Assembly: GCF_009765215.1 (NCBI RefSeq)
Contig: NZ_VLNV01000003.1
Location: 248,001 to 312,000 of the forward strand
From: Lysobacter prati
Lineage (GTDB): Bacteria > Pseudomonadota > Gammaproteobacteria > Xanthomonadales > Xanthomonadaceae
Reading direction: 5' to 3'
DNA: 64,000 bases
Positions 38,302 to 49,058 of this stretch are shown here, in pieces. A program made the translations under genes and the position numbers. The notes beneath the pieces are model-generated. The model was not told the DNA's origin, searched no databases, and was given only the letters and a program-made list of their open reading frames with translations. The stretch's first letter is position 1. Each line of letters starts with the position of its first letter.

Positions 38302-39261
38302 TCACCCGGCCTTGCGACGCCGGGCGCCCGGCGCCGCCTTGGCGACATTGCCGGCCGCCCCGACGTGGCGCGGCGGCAACGCTTCGGCGGCCTCGTAGAC
38401 CTGCGCTTCCTCAAGCAGCCAGTCGCGGAATACCTCCAGCCCGCGGTGCCCGCGCGATCGCGATGGGAATACCAGGTAATGGGCGAACTCGGCCTTGAAG
38501 CGTTCGTTGAACAACGTCACCAGCCGTCCGGCCTCGATCAGCGGACGCGCCAGCGTCATTCGTCCGAGCACGATCCCGAGCCCTTCGACGGCGGCGCGGT
38601 GCAGGTTCTCCGAATCGTCGAGGATGGCGACGAAGCGGTCCGGCGGCGTGCCGCCGAACTCGGCGAACCATTCGCTCCAGCGACCGCCGGGCGCGCCCAG
38701 CAACGGAAAGCTGCCGAGCGTTTCCAGGGTCGGGTAGCCCAGCCGTTCGAGCAGCGCCGGGCTCGCGGTCGGCGTCACCCAGTCGTCGAACAGGTGCACC
38801 GCCTCCAGTCCCGGCCACTTGCCCGGACCGAAGCGGATGCCGGCGTCGATCGACGTGTCGCGAGCGAAGTCGACCACACCGATGTTCGATTGCAGGCTGA
38901 TCTCCAGTTGCGGATGCGCGGCAAGGAAGCGCGGCAGGCGTGGCACCAGCCAGCTCGATGCGAACGACGGCATCAGCGTGATCGTCAGCGAGTCGTCGCG
39001 GCAAACGCGCGGTTGCAGTGCGCGCTCGATTGCATCCAGGTGCGGTGCGATGCGTTCGTACAGCGCCTGGCCGTCGTCGGTGAGGCGCACGCCGCGCGCG
39101 CCGCGTACGAACAGGCGTCGCCCGAGCCGCTCTTCGATGGCGCGGATCTGGTGGCTCAGGGCGCTGACCGTCAGGTGCATCGACTCGGCCGCGCGGGTGA
39201 GGTTGCCCATGCGCGCGGCGGCGGCGAAGCCGATCAGTGACTGCAGGGGCGGACGACTCAT
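38302..39261 (-). CDS. LysR-type transcriptional regulator (GcvA-like)
   Basis: This is a 319-aa LysR regulator. The N-terminal winged helix-turn-helix (NLTRAAESMHLTVSALSHQI, then RLGRRLFVRGARGVRLTDDG) is followed by a linker helix and an effector-binding domain (LTITLMPSFASSWLVPRLPR). This pattern is close to the GcvA/AmpR group. It is divergent from a small gene at 39421. The 159-base gap between them holds a dyad TTGAGC-AGA-GCTCAA, which fits the LysR T-N11-A pattern. It may repress or activate that gene and itself. Confidence 0.9.
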   Translation of the reverse strand: MSRPPLQSLIGFAAAARMGNLTRAAESMHLTVSALSHQIRAIEERLGRRLFVRGARGVRLTDDGQALYERIAPHLDAIERALQPRVCRDDSLTITLMPSFASSWLVPRLPRFLAAHPQLEISLQSNIGVVDFARDTSIDAGIRFGPGKWPGLEAVHLFDDWVTPTASPALLERLGYPTLETLGSFPLLGAPGGRWSEWFAEFGGTPPDRFVAILDDSENLHRAAVEGLGIVLGRMTLARPLIEAGRLVTLFNERFKAEFAHYLVFPSRSRGHRGLEVFRDWLLEEAQVYEAAEALPPRHVGAAGNVAKAAPGARRRKAG

Positions 39262-39295
39262 GGATGGTTTCCAGTGCCGGTTGTCATGCCAAGAC

Positions 39296-39310
39296 TTGAG
39301 CAGAGCTCAA
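39296..39310. promoter_or_regulatory. LysR-type T-N11-A dyad
   Basis: TTGAGC-AGA-GCTCAA is a perfect 6-bp dyad with a three-base spacer. It fits T-N11-A (T39297, A39309). It lies 35 bases upstream of the LysR ATG and 111 bases upstream of the small gene at 39421, where LysR proteins usually bind. Confidence 0.6.
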
Positions 39311-39420
39311 CGCTTGGTTGCAAAACTGTCGCTTTTCCTTCGAATCCTGCGGGCCTATCTTGCATCCTGTTCAAGGAAGTTGTCCACGCCAGGCAGGCAA
39401 GATCAATCCGGGAGTACGAC

Positions 39421-39639
39421 ATGAGCATCTTCACCAACCTGTTGTTCCTGAATACCCACCAGTCCGAGTCGCATTCCTTCGACGAGGATGACGATCGTTA
39501 CTCGCACGGTTACGGCAACCGCGCCGCATCGGAGCAGTACTTCGCCCGCCTGGGCCACGCGCGCGCTGCTCAGCCGGCGAAGGCCAAGCGGTCCACGCCC
39601 GAGCTCGACGCCTGCGACGCCATCGGTTGCTGCGCCTGA
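39421..39639 (+). CDS. Small protein of unknown function, divergent from LysR gene
   Basis: The gene encodes 72 aa: a hydrophobic start (MSIFTNLLFLN), an acidic/histidine-rich middle (SHSFDEDDDRYSHGYG) and a C-terminus with three cysteines (LDACDAIGCCA). There is no classic signal or membrane anchor of usable length. The GGGAG (39411-39415) upstream of the ATG supports the start. It is the nearest gene to the LysR dyad and may be its target. I do not recognise the family. Confidence 0.5.
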   Translation: MSIFTNLLFLNTHQSESHSFDEDDDRYSHGYGNRAASEQYFARLGHARAAQPAKAKRSTPELDACDAIGCCA

Positions 39640-39786
39640 ACACGACACGGGCGAATGAGCGGAACAAAACGGCAACGCGCGCGAAGGCGTGATGTAACCG
39701 TCGACAGTTAGCTTGGACATGAAGTCGGGAGGGCGCCATGGACGGTGCCAGGGCTCGGCTACTCCCTCCCCCCACGGAGTAATGCC

Positions 39787-40020
39787 ATGCAGTTGTTCAA
39801 GAACGAGTCCCTGCGCGATACCGGACCGATCGGCCACGAGCTGACGTTCGGCACACCCCTGTTTGGACAGCGGTACGCGCGCCACCCCAACCAGCCGCGC
39901 CCCTTCGCCCTCTCGGACGCAGGTCTGCAGGGCGACGAGATCGATTCAGCGGCGTTCGCCCGCGCGATCGAAGCCGAGCCGCCGCTTGCCTATCCGCCGC
40001 TGCACCTGGTCCGTCTCTGA
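39787..40020 (+). CDS. Small protein of unknown function, 77 aa
   Basis: The product is 77 aa, starting MQLFKNESLRDTGPIGHEL and ending YPPLHLVRL, mixed in charge and without cysteine or membrane segment. The chosen ATG at 39787 follows ACGGAG. A longer start lies further upstream but adds only low-quality sequence. It lies behind a 147-base leader with GGGAGGG and CTCCCTCCC that can pair. I do not recognise it. A real gene is supported mostly by the ribosome site and codon-like GC use. Confidence 0.45.
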   Translation: MQLFKNESLRDTGPIGHELTFGTPLFGQRYARHPNQPRPFALSDAGLQGDEIDSAAFARAIEAEPPLAYPPLHLVRL

Positions 40021-40092
40021 CGCCAGCATGCTCGCTCCTGCAACGGCAGGCTGCGCTAGTAGATCGCGCCGGGCTGTACCAGACTCCACGCC

Positions 40093-41061
40093 ATGTGGAT
40101 CGGAACCCTCTACGCGCTAGCCGCCGGCCTGATGTGGGGCCTGGTGTTCGTTGGCCCGCTGCTGCTGCCGGAGTACCCGGCGGCACTGCAGTCGGTCGGC
40201 CGCTACCTCGCCTTCGGCCTGATCGCGCTGCCGCTGGCGTGGATGGACCGCGCGGCGCTGCGACGGCTCGCGCGCAGCGACTGGCTCGAAGCAGTGAAGC
40301 TGGCCGTCATCGGCAACCTCATCTATTACCTGTGCCTGGCCAGCGCCATCCAGCTCGCCGGTGCGCCGTTGCCGACGATGATCATCGGCACCTTGCCGGT
40401 GGTGATCGCGATCAGCGCGAACCTGCGTGACCACCGTCGTGACGGCCGGCTGCCGTGGCGCGCGCTGCTGCCATCGCTGCTGCTGATCGCCGCCGGCATC
40501 GGCTGCGTCAACCATGTGGAGCTGCAGGCACTGCGTGCCGATCCGGACGCCGATCCGGTCCGCTATGCCCAGGGCGCGCTGCTCGCTATCGTCGCCGTTG
40601 CCTGCTGGACCTGGTACCCGCTGCGCAACGCCGACTGGCTGCGTGCCCATCCGGACCGCAGCCCTCGCACCTGGGCGACCGCGCAGGGCGTGGCTACGCT
40701 GCCGCTGGCCGCCGCGGGCTATGGCTTGCTATGGCTCGGCATGGCGCTGGCCGGCGCCGAATTCCCGATGCCGTTCGGTCCCCGGCCATGGTTCTTCATC
40801 GGCCTGATGGCGGCGATCGGCCTGTTTGCCTCGTGGCTGGGCACCACCTGCTGGAACGAAGCCAGCCAGCGCCTGCCCACAGCGCTGGCGGGGCAGCTGA
40901 TCGTGTTCGAGACCCTGGCGGCGCTGGCCTACGCCTTCGCGCTGCGCGGGCGCATGCCGGGCGCCCTGACGCTGCTGGGCATCGCATTGCTGATCGCCGG
41001 CGTGATGTGGGCGGTGCGGATCCGCCCGGAGCCAACCGTCGCGGAGGTCCACAGCACCTGA
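40093..41061 (+). CDS. EamA-family (DMT) membrane transporter, second copy
   Basis: This is a second drug/metabolite transporter (322 aa) with ten membrane segments in two EamA halves. It starts MWIGTLYALAAGLMWGLVFV, and the second half opens at YAQGALLAIVAVACWTWYPL. It ends GIALLIAGVMWAVRI. It is only distantly like the one at 35796. The gene is 72 bases after the preceding small gene, and is followed 93 bases later by the metallopeptidase gene. The substrate is unknown. Confidence 0.82.
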   Translation: MWIGTLYALAAGLMWGLVFVGPLLLPEYPAALQSVGRYLAFGLIALPLAWMDRAALRRLARSDWLEAVKLAVIGNLIYYLCLASAIQLAGAPLPTMIIGTLPVVIAISANLRDHRRDGRLPWRALLPSLLLIAAGIGCVNHVELQALRADPDADPVRYAQGALLAIVAVACWTWYPLRNADWLRAHPDRSPRTWATAQGVATLPLAAAGYGLLWLGMALAGAEFPMPFGPRPWFFIGLMAAIGLFASWLGTTCWNEASQRLPTALAGQLIVFETLAALAYAFALRGRMPGALTLLGIALLIAGVMWAVRIRPEPTVAEVHST

Positions 41062-41154
41062 ACGAGAGGGCGGTTCCGCCGCGCCTCCCAAGCCGCTACG
41101 ATCCGGGCGTGGCGCGTGGAAACGCCACGCCTGCCAAGCGCAACGGGGAAGCGC

Positions 41155-42222
41155 ATGTCGCCAAGAGTCTTGATCGTCACGTTGTCGTTGGCCCTGGGTG
41201 TGGTCAGCGGCGCCTTCGGCTATTCGCTGATCGTCGCCAAGCGCGAGCCGGCGAAGCTGGCCGCTGCGCGCGCCGAGGGCCGGGCCGAAGGTCGCGCCGA
41301 TGCCGAGAAGGCGGTCAGCGACGAACTGGCCGCGCTCAAGCCGGTCGTGTTCGGCAAGGCTGCCGATGCCGACTCCAAGGTCGGCGGCGTGCAGTTTGGC
41401 TACGAGTACGTCAAGCCGAAGACGCCGGCGCTGGAGGAGTACTACAAGCTCGCCCACGACGGCGACATGCTGCACAAGCTGCCGGAAGTGCACGCCATTG
41501 ACGGCATGCTGATGCTGCCGCGCCAGATCAATTACCTCACCGCCGAGTGTGGCGAGCCCAACGCGTTCTACTCGCCCGAACGCGGCGAAGTGGTGATGTG
41601 CTACGAGACGATGAAGGTGCTGCTCGAGCGCGGTCGCGAGATGGCCGCGCAGAACAAGCTCGGCGACGACTATGCGCAGCGCTACCTCGAGGCCAACGTG
41701 CGCTTCATCCTGCTGCACGAGACCGGCCACGCGCTGATCAACATGTTGCAGATTCCGATCACCGGTCGTGAGGAAGACGCGGTCGACCAGCTGGCCACCA
41801 CTCTCATGCTGCGTTTCGCAGGCCTCGACGAGTCGACCACGGTGGTGACCGAGAACCTGCGCATGGCGTCGAACTGGTTCCTGGCGCGAAGCACGGGTGA
41901 GTACAACCTCGATGCCTACGCCGACCAGCATGCGCTCGGCGAGCAACGCTACTTCAACCTGCAATGCCTGTTGTACGGCAGCGATCCGGCGCGCTACCTG
42001 AGCATCGTCACCGAGGGTGACCTGCCCGAGGCGCGTGCCAAGGGCTGTCCGGAAGAATCCAGGCGCATCAGTCGTTCCTGGCTGCGCCTGCTGCTGCCGT
42101 ACGTGGCGCCGAAGTTCGAGATGACGGAAGAAAAGGCGAACCGGTTGTTCCAGCAGCGCGAGCAGGAGCGGGACCGGAACGCGTCGATGCCCTACGTGCG
42201 GCCGACGTCGCAAACCCGCTGA
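41155..42222 (+). CDS. DUF4344 putative metallopeptidase
   Basis: This is a 355-aa protein with an N-terminal hydrophobic segment (VLIVTLSLALGVVSGAFGYS), an alanine-rich helix and a DUF4344-type domain. The zinc-binding HETGH motif is at about 188-192 (RFILLHETGHALINML), followed by the third-ligand region REEDAVDQLATTLML. It is probably anchored in the inner membrane with the catalytic part in the periplasm. The function is unknown. The ATG at 41155 follows ACGGGGAAGC. It is followed by a pair of REPs. Confidence 0.75.
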   Translation: MSPRVLIVTLSLALGVVSGAFGYSLIVAKREPAKLAAARAEGRAEGRADAEKAVSDELAALKPVVFGKAADADSKVGGVQFGYEYVKPKTPALEEYYKLAHDGDMLHKLPEVHAIDGMLMLPRQINYLTAECGEPNAFYSPERGEVVMCYETMKVLLERGREMAAQNKLGDDYAQRYLEANVRFILLHETGHALINMLQIPITGREEDAVDQLATTLMLRFAGLDESTTVVTENLRMASNWFLARSTGEYNLDAYADQHALGEQRYFNLQCLLYGSDPARYLSIVTEGDLPEARAKGCPEESRRISRSWLRLLLPYVAPKFEMTEEKANRLFQQREQERDRNASMPYVRPTSQTR

Positions 42223-42233
42223 CGCTCCCCGCC

Positions 42234-42312
42234 GTCGTCCCGGCGAACGCCGGGACCCAGGCCCGTAGTCGATCCGCACCGTCACCGTCATCCCGGCGAA
42301 CGCCGGGATCCA
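42234..42312. repeat. REP pair downstream of the DUF4344 gene
   Basis: Two REP palindromes in the same orientation, at 42234-42260 and 42287-42312, read GTCRTCCCGGCGAACGCCGG. They lack the folded core seen at 7.1, 18.6 and 48.9 kb. They lie in the gap between the metallopeptidase and icd genes. Confidence 0.85.
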
Positions 42313-42334
42313 CTTTGACCTTGCCGTTGAAAGC

Positions 42335-42360
42335 AAAAGGCCCGGCTTTCGCCGGGCCTT
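42335..42360 (-). terminator. Rho-independent terminator after icd
   Basis: AAGGCCCGGC and GCCGGGCCTT pair perfectly around TTTC. The minus strand then reads TTTTGC. It lies about 27 bases past the icd stop. It could also act for the convergent metallopeptidase gene. Confidence 0.8.
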
Positions 42361-42386
42361 CGTAATGCATCAGCTGTGGCCTGAAC

Positions 42387-44681
<2,295 letters not shown>

Positions 44682-44843
44682 TCACGCCGGTGCTTGCCGA
44701 TGGCGACGCGCGCCCGCGGGCGCGCAACCGTCGCATTGTCGCGGTTTAGGCGGGGCGGGCAAAGCGCCGGGGTGCAACGGTGTGGGTCACGAGCGCGTGG
44801 CCAGGTCCATACGCGGCCGTGTTGAGCCCGTTCCGCTGCGGCC

Positions 44844-45551
44844 TCAGGCGGCCCCGCAGCACTTCTTGTATTTCTTGCCGCTGCCGCACGGGCACGGCTC
44901 GTTGCGATCGGGCGTGGCCTCGCGGCGGATCGGCTCGCGCGGGGTCAGCGCCTCGATGCGCTGATGGTGCAGGTCGGCAAGCATGCCGGGCAGGCTGGCG
45001 ATGATCTCCAGACGCTCGCGGTAACTGACCGGCGTACCGGGTTGCTCCGGATCCTCGCCGACGATCTCGCCACTGGCGAGGCGGTCGAAGCGCAGGAAGA
45101 TCTCGTCGATCCACTCGTGCTCGTCCAGCCACGTGTCCCAGGGGATCTCGCTCAGCTCCACGCCACGGAAGAAGCCGAACGCCCAGTCGCGACCGACGTC
45201 GAGGTCGTCCTCCTGTTCCTCTTCCGGGTCCTCGGGCAACCACAGCAGCGGCGCCAGGTGGTCGGGCAGATCGTCGTCGCCGAAGCGCACGCGCTGGCTG
45301 ACCATGTTCCAGTGGCCCTGCAGCAGGGCTTCGACCTGCTCACGCTCTTCATCGTCCTTCCAGCGCGGCTGCGTGCCCCAGACCGGGCCTTGCCACTGCT
45401 CGAACGGGATGACTTCCGGGCCGACCGCGAGTGCGGACAGATAGCCGTCGAGGGCCTCCAGATTGAAGCCCTTGAAGGGCACCGCGCGCTGTTCCAGCAG
45501 CTCGGCCAGTTGTTCGATCTGGGTGTCGTCGAGATAGGCGGGGGCTTTCAT
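44844..45551 (-). CDS. YecA/UPF0149-family protein with C-terminal SEC-C motif
   Basis: The product is 235 aa. The UPF0149 domain fills the first 180 residues (for example [20 protein letters not shown]). A zinc-binding SEC-C motif ends the protein ([18 protein letters not shown]), as in YecA and SecA tails, where it binds zinc and SecB or ribosomes. E. coli YecA/UPF0149 members remain poorly characterised. It is divergent from ychJ, another SEC-C protein, with 96 bases between them. Confidence 0.88.
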   Translation of the reverse strand: MKAPAYLDDTQIEQLAELLEQRAVPFKGFNLEALDGYLSALAVGPEVIPFEQWQGPVWGTQPRWKDDEEREQVEALLQGHWNMVSQRVRFGDDDLPDHLAPLLWLPEDPEEEQEDDLDVGRDWAFGFFRGVELSEIPWDTWLDEHEWIDEIFLRFDRLASGEIVGEDPEQPGTPVSYRERLEIIASLPGMLADLHHQRIEALTPREPIRREATPDRNEPCPCGSGKKYKKCCGAA

Positions 45552-45647
45552 CGGGGGAACTCGCGATCACAGAAACGCGACATGGTAGTCGCATGCGTGT
45601 TTTCTCGCCGAGAATGCGGTCATTCCCCCGATTCAGCGTCCGATTCC

Positions 45648-46034
45648 ATGACAGCCACCTGTCCCTGCGGCCTCGGCCGCCCGTATGCCGCCTGCTGCGG
45701 GCCGCTTCACGCCGGCGCCATCGCCGAAACCGCCGAAGCGCTGATGCGGTCGCGTTACAGCGCGTATGTCCTGGGCGACATCGACTACCTGCTGGCGACC
45801 TGGCATGCCGCTACCCGTCCCGCGCAGATCGACCTGGGCGACGCCGCGGCAACGCGATGGCTCGGGCTGGAGGTGAAGCGGCATGCAATGACCGGTGCCG
45901 ACAGTGCCATCGTCGAATTCGTCGCCCGCTACAAGGTCGGCGGCGCGGCAGCGGTGCGGCTGCACGAACTGAGCCACTTCGTGCGCGAGGACGGGCGCTG
46001 GTACTACGTCGACGGCCAGTTTCCCACTCGTTGA
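45648..46034 (+). CDS. ychJ: YchJ-family SEC-C protein
   Basis: This is a 128-aa protein with an N-terminal SEC-C-like zinc motif (CPCGLGRPYAACCGPLH) followed by the YchJ domain (ALMRSRYSAYVLGDIDYLLA, then LSHFVREDGRWYYVDGQF). The start at 45648 matches the family N-terminus, and a longer frame upstream is the shadow of the divergent gene. The function is unknown. It faces a YecA-like SEC-C gene in the opposite direction. Confidence 0.88.
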   Translation: MTATCPCGLGRPYAACCGPLHAGAIAETAEALMRSRYSAYVLGDIDYLLATWHAATRPAQIDLGDAAATRWLGLEVKRHAMTGADSAIVEFVARYKVGGAAAVRLHELSHFVREDGRWYYVDGQFPTR

Positions 46035-46060
46035 CGTCAGGTCGCGCTGAACGACGCGCA

Positions 46061-46090
46061 AAAAAAGGGCGCGGCAAAGGACCGCGCCCA
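46061..46090 (-). terminator. Rho-independent terminator after the small lipoprotein gene
   Basis: GGGCGCGG (46068-46075) and CCGCGCCC (46083-46090) pair around CAAAGGA. On the minus strand seven T residues follow (46067-46061). It serves the minus-strand lipoprotein gene and lies between it and the convergent ychJ. Confidence 0.85.
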
Positions 46091-46126
46091 TGCTTGCCCA
46101 CCATGAGGTGGGGGAGAGAGAGTGTC

Positions 46127-46618
46127 CTACTTGACCTCGAACTCCGTGGTCGAGGCCGGCGCGCCATTGACGGTCACTTCGGCCTTGTACTTGCCTGCCG
46201 GCCACGGCTTGGCATTGGTGAACTCGAAGTTGGTCGTTTCCGCGCCCGTGGTGTTGAGGGCCTGCTTCATCTCGCCGGCGGTCTGGCCGTCCTGGAAGAC
46301 CAGGCGGGTGGCGACTTCGGCATTGCTGGCGGTGCCGTCGGTGGCGACCGAGACGATGATCTTGTCCTTCGGCGCGAACGCCATCGTCGGCGCGGCGATC
46401 TTCTTGTCGGCGCCCGCGGCCGTGCCGAGGGTGACGCTGGAAACGGCCACGCCGGCAGGCACCGGAGCCGGCATCGGCTCGGCCGGCGCCACTGGCGCGG
46501 TCTCGACCGGCGCCGGGGTTACCGCGACGGGTTCTTCTTTCTTCTTGCAGCCCACCACGGCGACCGATGCCAGCAAGGCAACGGCGACGGCGTAGTGGAG
46601 GCGTTTGCGGTTCATCAT
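46127..46618 (-). CDS. Small lipoprotein of unknown function
   Basis: The gene encodes 163 aa with a lipoprotein signal (MMNRKRLHYAVAVALLASVA, then VVGCKKKEE) and a Pro/Ala/Val-rich linker. A compact beta-rich C-terminal domain follows (for example DKIIVSVATDGTASNAEV, ending ASTTEFEVK). The domain may be an immunoglobulin-like fold. The double ATG at 46615-46618 follows AAGGAGATCGACTC. The role is unknown. It is followed by the LysM gene upstream on the same strand (52 bases). Confidence 0.7.
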   Translation of the reverse strand: MMNRKRLHYAVAVALLASVAVVGCKKKEEPVAVTPAPVETAPVAPAEPMPAPVPAGVAVSSVTLGTAAGADKKIAAPTMAFAPKDKIIVSVATDGTASNAEVATRLVFQDGQTAGEMKQALNTTGAETTNFEFTNAKPWPAGKYKAEVTVNGAPASTTEFEVK

Positions 46619-46670
46619 GAGTCGATCTCCTTGGAACTCTTCACGCAAAGGGAAAGGGGAGGGAGTGGGG

Positions 46671-46970
46671 TCAGTCCTGCGACGGAATCTTCAGCACCTG
46701 TCCGGGCTGGATCCTGTCGGGATCGTCCAGCTGGTCGCGGTTGGCCTCGAAGATCGCGTTCCACTTGTTCGCACTGCCATAGAACTGCTTGGCGATATGC
46801 GAAAGCGTGTCGCCCTTGGCGACGGTATAGGTCTGCTCGCCGACTTTTTCGGCGGTGGTGTCGACCGATGCGGTCACGCCAGAGAAATCGGCCTTCTCGA
46901 CCTTCTCGGCGGTGGTGTCGACGTTGGCACTGACGCCGGAGAAATCGGCTTTCTTGTCCGGTGTGGTCAT
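46671..46970 (-). CDS. LysM-domain protein (YgaU-like)
   Basis: This is a 99-aa protein with no signal peptide. Its N-terminal half has two near-identical 18-residue copies of ADFSGV(S/T)A(N/S)VDTTAEKV. A single LysM domain fills the C-terminus ([18 protein letters not shown], ending [12 protein letters not shown]). The layout resembles E. coli YgaU (Kbp), a K+-binding LysM protein, although the BON domain of Kbp is missing here. The start [12 protein letters not shown] at 46970 was chosen over a longer frame. Confidence 0.8.
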   Translation of the reverse strand: MTTPDKKADFSGVSANVDTTAEKVEKADFSGVTASVDTTAEKVGEQTYTVAKGDTLSHIAKQFYGSANKWNAIFEANRDQLDDPDRIQPGQVLKIPSQD

Positions 46971-47117
46971 GGGTGGGCGGCTCCTGCCGGAATGGCGGAA
47001 GCACCATGACATGCGCCTTGTTAAGGAAATATGGCGACCGGGTGAGCCATGTCTCAGTTCACCGGTGATTGCATGAGCCCTGTCTCAATTCACCTGCATC
47101 GGGATGAACGAACGCTG

Positions 47118-47939
47118 TTACTGCCGTTCGTCACGCCCGGCAGTGGGCTGCTCGCTACCCGGCGTTGCGCGCCAGGGATTGATGTCCAGGCCACCGCGAC
47201 GGGTGTAGCGCGCTTCCACCGAAAGCCGCTGCGGTGACGCGCGCGCGATCAGATCGGAAAAAATCCGTTCGACGCACTGCTCGTGGAACTCGGCATGGTC
47301 GCGGAAGGAGACCAGGTACCGCAGCAGGCCGGCGCGGTCGACCTTCGGGCCGTGATAGGTGATCACCACGCGCGCCCAGTCGGGTTGTCCGGTGACCGGG
47401 CAGTTCGACTTCAGCAGCGAGCTCGTCAGCGTCTCGGCGACGACGTGTGCGGCGTCGGCGGAGAGGTGGGCGGCATTGGGCGGGCCGTAGTCGTCGATGG
47501 CGACATCGAGGCCGTCGATGCAATCGACGATGGCGTTGTCGGCGCTCTCGTCGATCGGCGGCAGTCCAAAGGCAACGTCGACCGGCGCGCCCGCGGCGCG
47601 TGACAGATCCTCGGCCATGCGCTCGCGCACGGCCTGGTCGCTGTCGAAGCGCGAGGAGTTGAACGAGTTGAGGTACAGCTTCAACGACTTCGACTCGATC
47701 AGGTTCGGTGCCGTCGCCGGCACCGTGATCGTCGCCGTGCCGACATGCGGCTTGCCGTGAGCGTCGAGCCAGCTCAGCTCGTAGGCATGCCAGCGGTCGA
47801 GGCCGATGAAAGGCAACGCATCGTCGTCGATGCCGATGTGGCCGCGGCCGAGCGCTCGCGCGATCGGGAACAGCAGGGACGCGTCGTACTCGCGCGGGTA
47901 GTCGACGTGGCGGCCGAGCGGCAGGTCTTGGTGGGTCAT
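47118..47939 (-). CDS. queF: NADPH-dependent 7-cyano-7-deazaguanine reductase QueF
   Basis: QueF (273 aa) reduces preQ0 to preQ1 with NADPH in queuosine synthesis. This is the long two-domain (E. coli-type) form. The start at 47939 gives [19 protein letters not shown]. The catalytic Cys motif is [19 protein letters not shown]. Other conserved parts are [19 protein letters not shown] and the second-domain [13 protein letters not shown]. An alternative upstream start reads through an unrelated region. It is divergent from the GST gene. Confidence 0.93.
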   Translation of the reverse strand: MTHQDLPLGRHVDYPREYDASLLFPIARALGRGHIGIDDDALPFIGLDRWHAYELSWLDAHGKPHVGTATITVPATAPNLIESKSLKLYLNSFNSSRFDSDQAVRERMAEDLSRAAGAPVDVAFGLPPIDESADNAIVDCIDGLDVAIDDYGPPNAAHLSADAAHVVAETLTSSLLKSNCPVTGQPDWARVVITYHGPKVDRAGLLRYLVSFRDHAEFHEQCVERIFSDLIARASPQRLSVEARYTRRGGLDINPWRATPGSEQPTAGRDERQ

Positions 47940-48096
47940 GGCGGCGATTTTACCCGCGGGGGCGGCCACGAACCTGACCGGCGTGACTTGACCGGCGTGA
48001 ACTGGCCGGTGGCCGCGGGCGGCGCTGCAAGGATCGGATAGCGGCAGCCGCGGCGGCGGCCGAAACTGCGGGCATCGACCACGCCGGGGCCACGCC

Positions 48097-48738
48097 ATGC
48101 TAACCCTCTACGACTATCTGCCCTCCCGCAACGCCTGGAAAGTGCGCCAGCTGCTGCAGCACCTCGGCCAGCCCTGGCAGACCCGCATCGTCAGCATCTT
48201 CGAGGGCGAGGGGCGCCGGCCCGACTACCTGGCAATCAGCCCCACTGGCACCGTTCCGGCGATCGAACTGGACGACGGACGCACGATCGCCGAGTCGAAC
48301 GCGATCCTGATGTACCTGGCGCAAGGCGCCGGCTATCTGCCCGACGACGGCTACGGGCAGGCCAAGGTCTGGCAATGGCTTTCGTTCGAACAGGAGCGCA
48401 TAGAGAGCCAGATCGGCGCACTGCGCCATTGGACGCTGACCGGAAAGCTGGCGTTTAGGCCGGAAGCGCTGGTGGCGATGAAGCGGGCGGCCGGAGCGAA
48501 TGCGCTGGCGATCCTCGAACGCGAACTGTCGACGCGCGACTTCATCGTAGGCGACCGCTATGGCATCGCCGACATCGCGGTGTTTGCGTACGCCAGCGTG
48601 GCCGGGGACGCGGGATTCAACCTCGCCGTGTACCCGAAGCTGTGCGCGTGGATCGAACGGGTGGCGCAACAACCGGGGCACCTGCCGCAGGTGCATCCGT
48701 ATTCGATGGATCCGCACTCGGTGAAGGAGCTGGGCTGA
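48097..48738 (+). CDS. Glutathione S-transferase family protein
   Basis: This is a 213-aa glutathione S-transferase. The thioredoxin-like N-terminal domain (residues 1-80) shows [20 protein letters not shown], with the glutathione-binding Pro and the Glu-Ser pair. A helical C-terminal domain follows ([19 protein letters not shown]). It may conjugate glutathione to electrophiles or have lost catalysis. The substrate is unknown. It stands divergent from queF, upstream of the copy C repeat. Confidence 0.85.
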   Translation: MLTLYDYLPSRNAWKVRQLLQHLGQPWQTRIVSIFEGEGRRPDYLAISPTGTVPAIELDDGRTIAESNAILMYLAQGAGYLPDDGYGQAKVWQWLSFEQERIESQIGALRHWTLTGKLAFRPEALVAMKRAAGANALAILERELSTRDFIVGDRYGIADIAVFAYASVAGDAGFNLAVYPKLCAWIERVAQQPGHLPQVHPYSMDPHSVKELG

Positions 48739-48751
48739 AACGTGGTCGGCC

Positions 48752-48968
48752 TGGATCCCGGCGTTCGCCGGGATGACGGGCAGGAGCAACGTCCATGATT
48801 CCCGCCTTCGCGGGAATGACGGCTTCTTGGGCGAAGTCCGGGCAATGAAGTGCCGAAGCGGCGTCCACCGCGCCGGGGATTGCGCAGCAGCGGGCCATGG
48901 ATGGCCCGCGCCCCGCCTTCGGACAGGATGTCCGACGAAGGGGCGGAGCAATCCCCGGCGTGGTGGAC
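48752..48968 (-). repeat. Composite structured repeat, copy C (inverted, core plus two REPs)
   Basis: This is the same element as copies A and B but reversed. The 82-base core is at 48875-48956. Its flanking arms pair for about 20 bases (48863-48869 with 48962-48968, 1 mismatch across the arm) and carry a sequence, GTCCACC, unlike the arms of A or B. REPs follow the core on the minus strand at 48820-48796 and 48777-48752. It fills most of the gap between the GST gene and the amidohydrolase gene. I see no gene in it. Confidence 0.85.
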
Positions 48969-49006
48969 GACGCCCTCACCGGAGACTGCAGCCGGCAAGA
49001 TCAAGA

Positions 49007-49032
49007 TGGATCCCGGCGTTCGCCGGGATGAC
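49007..49032 (-). repeat. Single REP palindrome
   Basis: TGGATCCCGGC, then GTTC, then GCCGGGATGAC lies just past the stop of the 49059 gene, on the outside of copy C. It is the same REP family and closes the repeat-filled gap. Confidence 0.8.
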
Positions 49033-49058
49033 GGTCAGTAAGGGATGGCGGAGAGCGG

